Position numbers and translations under genes: made by a program
Assembly (NCBI GenBank): GCA_030674155.1
Contig: CM060335.1
Span: 34,309,781-34,373,780, forward strand
Direction: 5' to 3'
From: Stramonita haemastoma
Lineage: Eukaryota; Mollusca; Gastropoda; Neogastropoda; Muricidae
Length of the DNA stretch: 64,000 nt
Notes under the pieces: model-generated
Seen by the model: only the letters and a program-made list of their open reading frames with translations
Told to the model about the DNA's origin: nothing
Database searches by the model: none
In this document: in pieces, positions 56,426 to 64,000 of the stretch
Numbering within the stretch: the stretch's first letter is position 1
Layout of the letters: every line of letters begins with the position of its first letter

Positions 56426-59400
56426 TTTTTCATTTGTACGACATATCTTCTTAAGGTTTTTCCTTTTTTAGATATGTATATATATGATTTTTTTTCCTAA
56501 GATGGATGGCTTGATGAAAAAAGCAATTGTACTGCTTATTCAATGTACCATCTGGAAATAAAAGTTTGACTTGACTTGACACACACACAGAGGCAATTGC
56601 CTGTAACAAACTACCCCTCCATCTTGACAAAAGCACAGATTAAAAACTAGACAGCACTGACAGACACTTTAGTAAAATACGGATACATATATATATTGAA
56701 AATTTCATTTCCTTATTATCACTAAACAAAATTCTGACTGAAACTTAAAATTGTATGCATCTTAGCATGAAACTTAAAATTGTATGCAGCTTAGCATGAA
56801 ACTTAAAATTGTATGCAGCCTAGCAAGTATAAGCACCACAGTAAAGGTTACAGGTGGCTCAAATTAGTTGACTCAAGTAGCTGACTTAGGTGACTTTTTT
56901 TTTTTTTACAGCCCTTTTCTAATGATGATAATTCTCAAAACAAACACTAATAACCAAAATGCTAAGTTGACTGAATCCAATCACCATTGGCTTATTCAAA
57001 CAACATACTGATAATTTCAGGAAAAGGTTGATTTATGAAAATAAAACACATGCCTGAGAAGTTCATTGCTACCACTGAAGAGAACTGTACAATGGGGTTT
57101 CTTAAACAATTAACATGATTACTATGCTTGAATTTTCATCAGAAAATCACTCTTACAAGCAGCACAAAAATGCAGGCACAACCTGTATAGGACTGTAAGT
57201 AGATAATCTGTTTTCCCTTTAATTTTTTTTTTTTTTTTAGAACCATATACATGTACACAGTTTAGTCATTTATGAACGATACTGTATCCATGATCATAAA
57301 ATAAGATTTAAATGCATAAAGAGTATGCATTACGATAAACTAAAATCTTATTTTTGAAACAAAATAAAAGTTACCGAATCGGCTAGTAAACTTCAGTTTA
57401 TAGTGTAATCAAGAGTATACAGCGTAAAGCGCAAATCACAAAACGAGCAAATTCTGGTTTTAGTTTCAGTTCAAGGTACAAAAAATGCACAAGTTTAGAC
57501 CTAAAAAAAAAAAGGGCAATCACTCACCAGTGGCATATCGTTCATGCTGTAGACAACAACACCCTGGTACTGTTGAGTGCCCTCTGTGATGCGACCCAGC
57601 CCGGACTTGAGGACATTGTGTCCGTACAGAAACTGCTGCTCTGCTGACGGCTTCAGCCACACTTTGTACTGAGGAGAGAGAACAACACCACCAAAATTTA
57701 GTCAGTAGGCCTACTATTAGTCACCAAAATCATATATTACCCATGTTTTTTTTTTTTACTAATATTACTTCAGTTTGTTTGTTTGTTTTTAATACAAAAC
57801 GCCATGGGGAAATCTTTTTTAAAATTTGAGTTTGAAGCATGTCTTTGTCAAAACATGCATGCAAGCATGGATGCATGTACAGGCACACAAGTATGAGTGA
57901 CTGCACAAACACACACACAGTCAAAGGTACACACCTAATAAACATTACTTTTGTAACATTGTCGCTTACTTCAGCAATTCTTTACCAAAATAATTTGGTA
58001 AAGCAAGTATACTTAAGCCAAGAGACAAGCGCTCAATTCAAATAGGTCTCCAATAGTACAAATAGTAATACTAATATTCTTGTAAAATATCAAATCCTAT
58101 CGCATTGTGTTGGCTTAACTCACTCAATCCTGATCCTGAGCGCTACTTGGGTGAAACTAAGTAGTCTTGCCAGCTTGTGCTGGAGCAGCTCTCCTGCTAG
58201 GTACTTGTGGTGCAACGTAAGTTTTATAACCACAACACACACACACACACACACAAAAAAAAAAACCCACCACCACCACCACAATGGGTACCTAGCTCGA
58301 AAGCCACTCAGGCTGCTCAGGCCAGTAGTGAGACTGATACTCGGCCTTTCCCAAGCAGCGGTCGAGCTCAGTTTAACACATGCTCAAACCATTCATAATT
58401 TTGTAATGTCATTTATCGAAAGGACACCAATACTGCCATGCATGTGTATGAAAACACCTCCTTAAGAAGAGTTAACAGCTGAACTGGCTTTTAATAGTTT
58501 TTTCCTTTCTTCGGGAAAAAACAAGTTGCACACACAAAATTTCACTATTGGTAAACCTCAGAGCTCTAGCTGAGGAACAACAAAATCAAAAATGACTCTA
58601 ACATGTAAAGGCACATGCCAAAACTTCACTGAACAAGTTAAACCAATTGTTTCTATCTAGCAATGAACCCCAAAACTCACTTTAGCATAGGGAGCCAAAT
58701 AATCCAATGCTGTCACATGCAGACGGAATTTTCTTGTCTTTGTAAATTTACCGAAGCATGTCCCAAGAGATAAGAGGTTGTCTCTTGCAATGTTGCCAGC
58801 CTTCTTCATCAATTCCTCACTGGTAAAAGAAAAGGAAGAAAAAAAAGACATACAGAATTGTAAAACAGTGTACTAAGTTGAATAATACAGTCAAGCAACA
58901 AATTTATGACACTATCAAATTGAGTATTCTTATTATGAAAATTCTGACCATGCATTCACCTCGCAGCACAAAGTACATGAAAGAAATTTATAATACAACA
59001 ATCACTTGACTCACTAGCTTTTTGCTAACCCAAATCAGGGCACATTTGATTTTATCTTCATCAACTCCCTCCCTCTCCAAAATTCCCTTATCTTTTGATA
59101 AAAAAAGAATAACTTCCCCATTCCCATTATATCTTTTACTCACAGTCACAATAAGCAGCAGAAGTATACAATATTGTGTCTGTCTTAGAGCCATGTTGAG
59201 AAATTTCAATATTTCAGACTAACTCCAAATGATTTTTTCCTATCTAAATGATTAAGAACAAACTTTTTTGAGGGGGGGGGGGCAAATCTCTGATATTTGT
59301 TTTCATTTTATAGGCCTACATAAAGTAACTCTTGCTAAATTATAGGAAATGAAAATAAAAATAAGAAATATCTTGGTCAAATCTTCTTCTTTGATTGCTC

Positions 59401-60650
59401 ACACAGCAACTATTGGGTATTGTTGTTTATATGTTTGTCATGTTAGTGAAAATGCATTGCGCTACTGTTCAGCATCTGACAAGCCAGGCCCATTGCATCC
59501 AACTTTGGCGTGGGAGAATATTGCTAAGTTTTTTCTGCAAAAATGGCAGAATGGACCAATAAGGCAGAAAATGGACAAGGAGGTGACAAGGAAAAAAGGA
59601 ACAAGGCAAAAGCAAAGAGGATAGAAAAGAGGGAATAACTAGCACAGATTTCAGGAAGGTGGGTATGTTATTTATACTGACAAGCCTCCAGCATCCCTAT
59701 GCTATGGGAGATATCTTGGTCAATTATGACAAAACCATATATCTGACTTACGCAAAACCAAACTCACCTGACATAATAAACTTTTTCTTTGTGGAGCCGA
59801 AAGCAATAAGTTCCATCCTGTCTGTCAAGAAGAAGTGATATAGCATCACCAATGCTGAAACAAAAAGTGCCCATCTGGTTTCAGCAAGATTAACCAATCA
59901 ACCAAGTTGAGGGATAACTTCATTTCCCTCAAATTCTGTATTACTATTCAACTTCAGTTCTGTATCACTATTCTGTATTCCACTGTTTTGTCTCTTTCCT
60001 TCCACATCGTTGCTCAGTAATTTACATCACATATTTTCCTGTTGCACCAAAATGTTATGAGTGATTATTATGACAGGGAACCATTAATTTCTGATTAAAC
60101 TGAAAGCCCTCAAGAATGAATTGTGTTCCAAAGTATGTTAGCCTCCTCTCATCTTTGACGGTATGTGGAGGCCTCTGGCTTTCAATCCAATATAAACTGA
60201 TGAATTATATCATAGATAAATTACTAAGATCGCTTTAACAACTGACCTACATGCCCCACTTAACACAATTTGCTCTTAACGCAATTAGACCAAAGAGAAG
60301 CTCTGTGAAAGTTATGCTCTATTGTAATCATAATATATATAATATCCCTGGTCTTTGTCTCAAGAGTCAACACTTCAACAATGGTTGAAAATCACGAGCA
60401 CAGCACAGTATGATATTAATAAGAAACATTAATAGGCTAACACTGTGTAGCCTAACACTGTAACAGTTAAGTGAGCTAACACACTACGACTCGTACGATA
60501 CCAATGCAATTTGTGAACTAGAGCCTATACAGGCACGTCGATAATTGATTTGCTGCAATAGTAAAATTGTTCAAAAACAATTCAAATAACTTACTATTTT
60601 GACAACTTTTCGAAAAAGGTTGTTGTTTCTTCTTCTGTCAGGGGCCTCAT
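56149..60650 (-). CDS. NIP7: 60S ribosome subunit biogenesis protein NIP7, complete
   Basis: Nucleolar PUA-domain protein needed for 27S pre-rRNA processing and 60S assembly. Five exons: 60650-60595, 59854-59768, 58819-58681, 57668-57528, 56268-56149; 543 nt, 180 aa, as in human NIP7. It starts [18 protein letters not shown]; then [96 protein letters not shown]; and ends [17 protein letters not shown]. The N-terminal pre-PUA domain spans about 1-95 and PUA about 96-170. All phases close (2,1,0,0) with no frameshift, unlike ACADVL and ENOX here. Variation near the C-terminus (DPMTPVV for DPMAIVV) is mild. Identification is very secure. Confidence 0.97.
56360..56424. repeat. (TA)n microsatellite, NIP7 intron 4
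   Basis: Pure TA tract of about 65 bp. A 31-bp triplicate with AAACTTAAAATTGTATGCA follows at 56740-56830. The rest of this intron (to 57527) is AT-rich with no recognised element. Confidence 0.85.
56740..56830. repeat. 31-bp tandem repeat, three copies
   Basis: AAACTTAAAATTGTATGCA(T/G)C-TTAGCATG occurs three times nearly unchanged. Confidence 0.88.
57528..57668 (-). CDS. NIP7: NIP7 exon 4 (PUA)
   Basis: [20 protein letters not shown] through [12 protein letters not shown]. Acceptor TCCTCAG, donor GTGAGT. Confidence 0.95.
58681..58819 (-). CDS. NIP7: NIP7 exon 3
   Basis: [20 protein letters not shown] through [17 protein letters not shown]. Acceptor TTTACCAG, donor GTGAGT. Confidence 0.95.
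59768..59854 (-). CDS. NIP7: NIP7 exon 2
   Basis: [20 protein letters not shown] to VYYV. Acceptor TTTCAG, donor GTGAGT. Confidence 0.95.
60595..60650 (-). CDS. NIP7: NIP7 exon 1
   Basis: ATG at 60650-60648; [18 protein letters not shown]; donor GTAAGT after phase 2. The MRPLTEEE start is conserved from yeast to human. Confidence 0.95.
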
Positions 60651-60707
60651 GGTTAGGCCTATAACTTCCTCTAAATAGTGGAGTCAACAGCGTGTTAAAA
60701 CAAAAGC

Positions 60708-60713
60708 CACGTG
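60708..60713. promoter_or_regulatory. E-box CACGTG upstream of NIP7
   Basis: Palindromic MYC/MAX-type E-box 58 bp upstream of the NIP7 ATG. An ETS-like GGAAGT (minus strand, about 60664-60669) lies closer. Ribosome-biogenesis genes are classic E-box targets; occupancy is inferred. Confidence 0.45.
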
Positions 60714-61000
60714 AGAAATAGGGGGCAGTAAGAGTACATTCCCCTGTACTTGCACGTCTCTTAACATAAATACACCAAATTTACCCAAAACAAACAGAAT
60801 GACTGTATTACCAAATTGTTACACTACTTCAAATTTAAATCCTATTTCATTCACACATTCAAGAAAGTATATTATTTAGATTTGAACAAAACACTATGTA
60901 CCAATACAGATAAACAATGAAACGCAATTAATATTAGCTGCTACAGTTGTGTTTTTCTTTTTGAAAATCAAAAATACATTAGTGGGGAAGCCACCATTCT

Positions 61001-61026
61001 GGGGGGGGGGGGGGGGGGGGGGGGGG
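61001..61026. repeat. G26 mononucleotide run
   Basis: Uninterrupted run of 26 G upstream of NIP7. Confidence 0.9.
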
Positions 61027-61141
61027 TGTAATTCAGAATTGTATGCACTCTGTCTTAGTCATCCCACTTGACAATTACCATGAGACCTTAAGTATACACT
61101 AGATGAGAAGATTGCATGTATGACTGTATTCAAGTTATCAA

Positions 61142-61495
61142 AGGGACGGGATAGCCTAGTGGTCAGAACATTGCGCTCGCAATTTTTGACGACGTAGGTT
61201 CGATTCCCGGTCGAGGAGATTTTTCCCTTGGAGTTAACATCAGCGCTGACTCTCCCCAAAAATCCTTTGGATGAGACTATAAACCGAGGTCCCGGTGCGA
61301 ACGCACGCAAAACATCTTGCGCACGCGTTAAATCCTGTTCCACTTTTCGTAAGAGTAGGCCATCGTGTGCCGGTGGGAACAGGTGACACGATTTACAAAA
61401 GTTGCATACACACGGGGACTGGATGTAAAAAAGCACACGAGTGCTTATTCTATTATCCTCCATATAAAATAATAAATAAAATAAATAGAATAGGT
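61142..61495 (+). repeat. SINE family A, best full-length copy
   Basis: tRNA-like head (GGGATAGCCTAGTGGTCAGA; anticodon-loop-like CTCGCAA; box B GGTTCGATTCCCGG), GAGTTAACATCAGCGCTGAC, shared core (CGTAAGAGTAGGCCATCGTG), tail with GGACTGGATGTAAAAAAGCA and an (AAAT)n end. Confidence 0.8.
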
Positions 61496-63055
61496 ATCAG
61501 GGAAACAGGGGAAACAGCCATGTTCTCACTTCAGAAAAATTGTTCTGTTTAAAACCACAAGCAGGTGTACTAATAGCCCGACACAGCTGACGACAGTCTT
61601 AACATGGCATGTTAATCACACTAGCATTCTACTGTGGGACTAGGTACCTAGTTTATATCAGCAACTTACACAACTTTTGGCCTGGACCTTGGTACACAAG
61701 ATATATTTGACAGTAACACACCGCTTACTTTTAGCAGACCTATTGACCTGTCTATTGATAATATGACCTTAAATATTTGATAAACCACTTTGTGAAATCA
61801 ATTTATATGTTGTAGTATTTGCATACATTTTTATGTGCAGAAATATAGGCGCATTAATGACTTCAGAGGAAGGGTTTTTTCCCCCTTGAAAGAAATGTGG
61901 GTATTCTTATGCTAAGAGCTTGGTATGGCTGAAGACAATATCATCATAAAAAGTATAACAACATTTTAATGTTGGCCTTGTACTTAAGATTTATTGATAA
62001 TTGCTAAACCTTTTGGTCTGGTTCAAAATTATTTTTGATTATCACTATGTTTTTCTTTGTATGTGCAGCATACAGAAATGGCAGTGTAAGTTCTACACAA
62101 ACTGACCTGTAGTAAATACAGAGGAAAATGGTTCATTACACTGTTTTTCATAAATAGGATTGGGGTTCAAACCATCTGCATATTTGTTACCACACTAAGA
62201 AATTTTATAGCACTTTTTTGCATCAAGATTTAAAAGCAACAAGAACAATAGCTGTTGACAAACAACTCACACATATTTGAACAAATATCACAAACATATT
62301 TGGTCAATATATAAATAAACATTGTAACATCTAATTTTCTGTTTTCTGGTACCCTTTTAGCCTTTTAAACAACAAACAAACTCCATGTACAGATTCATCC
62401 AATGGATGGGGAGGGTGGTGGTGGTGAACAATTTATCTGCATGTTTTGACAAGTTTTCTCTGATACTACTCTATTTCCTAAATAAAAAAGCAAGCACACA
62501 GCACCTTTTCCTCTTAAAATACTCAAACATGAGGACATGAACAAAATAAGCTAAATAAAGTCCGCTTATTATACTAAGAATGAGGAACTAAGAATTAGGA
62601 ATGGAGGAAGCTGGTTGTCAAGTCTTCATGCGTGCCCCTTCATGGTGTGCCCACGGTCGCCAGCCTAAGGGATAGATAGATAGATATTATACTAGGCAGC
62701 GGTCAATTTTTCAACGTTGAAGGATTTGGCACTTTTTTGTAACTGGGTATAGGTTCAGAGTACCTAAAAATTCACACGGGAAATAATATACTAATTATTT
62801 TTTTTCAAATAGCATTTAGACGTGATTGTTATTATAGAATGCTAATTTTCATTCGGTGTATGCTGTATATTTCTATAGACAGGTATCATTGGAGTTGTGT
62901 TACTTTGAATTCATGTTTTACATTTTCTTAAAATATGAATACTTATTTACAGTTTATTATCAAAATCAAGAAAATGATGATGAAATTAATAAGAAAATAT
63001 AATTAACTTTATTTTCTATTCAATAATTAATTACATTGTTGAAATTGTGTTGTCG
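61496..63055. other. Intergenic
   Basis: AT-rich, no gene recognised. Contains an RTE-like LINE 3' fragment at about 62585-62690 ending in (GATA)n. Confidence 0.5.
62585..62690 (+). mobile_element. RTE-like LINE 3' end fragment with (GATA)n tail
   Basis: GTCAAGTCTTCATGCGTGCC and GTCGCCAGCCTAAGG match the end of the element at 32780-33085; followed by GATAGATAGATAGATA. Confidence 0.6.
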
Positions 63056-63059
63056 ATGT

Positions 63060-63098
63060 TGCGCACGCGTAGTGACCACCCGCCATTTCAAGATGGCG
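63060..63098 (+). promoter_or_regulatory. NRF1-like plus paired YY1-like sites
   Basis: TGCGCACGCGTA at 63060-63071 is one mismatch from the NRF1 consensus. CGCCATTT (63081-63088) and AAGATGGCG (63090-63098) are back-to-back YY1-type motifs. Together they resemble a TATA-less housekeeping promoter. Confidence 0.5.
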
Positions 63099-63240
63099 GA
63101 AAAAAACTGTACAGATTTTCCAGATTAGTTTGTGTTGCAAACACCTTTCTATTTTATCGTTGTTATCTAAAGAGCATCATTCGTCAGTTGTGGGAACACA
63201 CAGTTAGCTTCTGCAGAGTCTCTAAAGAGCGCCAAGTGCG
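63092..63240 (+). CDS. Candidate first coding exon of a further gene
   Basis: AAGATGGCGG is a strong initiation context. As written the frame from this ATG stops after 11 codons. If the A7 run at 63100-63106 were A8, the frame would run open about 50 codons (RFSRLVCVANTFLFYR ... RVSKERQV) to a GTAAGG donor at 63241. Function unknown. It could equally be a non-coding first exon. Confidence 0.3.
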
Positions 63241-64000
63241 GTAAGGTGCTTTTTATCGTGCTGTTTTTCAAACAAACCCATAGGAATTTCTGATGTTCGT
63301 CACCTTTTATGGTGCCGTTAGATGGCTGCTACAGAGTCCTAGTGGTACTCTAGCAGACAACTCTTAAAATATCATAAAAGCTACGCTGTCGAAGAGACAG
63401 CAGCAGTTGAGATCAGCAAGATGCATAGCATTTACGGGTGTATAGAACAATTTCCTTTTGCAAGTAAAGGTGCATTGATTTTCAATCATTTTGTGTTTTG
63501 AGCTCGACGTTTGTACTACGACTAGGCCTAGTGATCACATTTGATTATGAATATTACAGATCTCAGAAAAGCTACGTAGACACTAGGACAGCGAACAAAT
63601 CCTCCATCGTTGTGGAATAAGCCTCAATATAAAGGACTGAGTTTCACACATTGACTGCGTGAGACTTTAGTTTATCCTACATCTCGATAATTGTAACACC
63701 AAGACTAACATAGTAACAACTAAACAAGTGTTACTAAGTGAACTAAAGAACGTTACATTATTATTATATACATAGCAGGTGTACACAACGCATTTTACTA
63801 ATTGGCCTATGTGCTACACATTTGGTAGGTCAAAGCCTGCAGACTTTAACAACTTGGTTAACAAAATATTACAGAGATCAGAAGGATAAATAAAACGCAT
63901 ATTTTAGGTGAACATTTTTACTTAAGTTTACTTGCATGGGCTTAAGGTAAAAGAAGACATTTGCAAGGTCATAGCTTGAGTGATTATGTTTAGGTTAGTT
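63241..64000. other. Possible intron 1 of the candidate gene, or intergenic
   Basis: No exon or repeat recognised to the window end. Confidence 0.4.

Noticed and set aside
59349..59624. 91-codon ORF in NIP7 intron 2
   Set aside because: Lies inside an intron of an intact gene, with no conserved motif.

Overview
This is a eukaryotic nuclear window. Its genes are split by introns with GT/AG borders, it is AT-rich, and it is loaded with (CA)n, (GA)n, (TA)n and long poly(G/C) tracts, tRNA-derived SINEs and APE-type non-LTR retrotransposons. The protein matches, the SINE types and a LINE with a 2A-like peptide suggest a lophotrochozoan, most likely a marine mollusc; the species cannot be named from sequence alone. 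No prokaryotic genes, rRNA, CRISPR array or free-standing tRNA gene is visible.

Layout: (1) 674-10950, minus strand: the first seven exons of ACADVL (very-long-chain acyl-CoA dehydrogenase), from a mitochondrial presequence to the start of the catalytic fold; the rest lies left of the window. (2) 12601-18149, minus strand: a nearly full-length LINE with ORF1 (2A-like peptide, coiled coil, RNA-binding fold) and ORF2 (acidic extension, APE endonuclease, reverse transcriptase, CCHC knuckle), inserted in an older SINE. (3) 23598-30566, minus strand: a conserved-looking multi-exon gene I do not recognise. (4) 35324-52241, plus strand: a complete ENOX1/ENOX2-type gene in 12 coding exons; intron 11 holds a truncated LINE and introns 7, 10 and 11 hold SINEs. 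(5) 56149-60650, minus strand: a complete, intact NIP7 gene in five exons (180 aa). (6) Around 63060-63240: a promoter-like patch and a candidate first exon of a further plus-strand gene.

The four recognised or candidate genes are unrelated housekeeping-type genes (mitochondrial beta-oxidation, thiol/NADH oxidation at the cell surface, 60S ribosome assembly) and do not form a pathway. The interest lies in the genome architecture: a LINE with a 2A-like peptide; seven near-identical Thr-tRNA-type SINEs with clear target-site duplications, all between 33 and 56 kb; modular SINEs that share one core; and, repeatedly, tandem duplications that straddle exon borders, including a 52-bp minisatellite made from the last codons and stop of ENOX.

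Caution: several exons of ACADVL and ENOX each appear to lack single bases. Restoring one base per site repairs reading frame and splice phase together, so consensus deletion errors of a long-read assembly are a more likely cause than gene death. NIP7 is unaffected.
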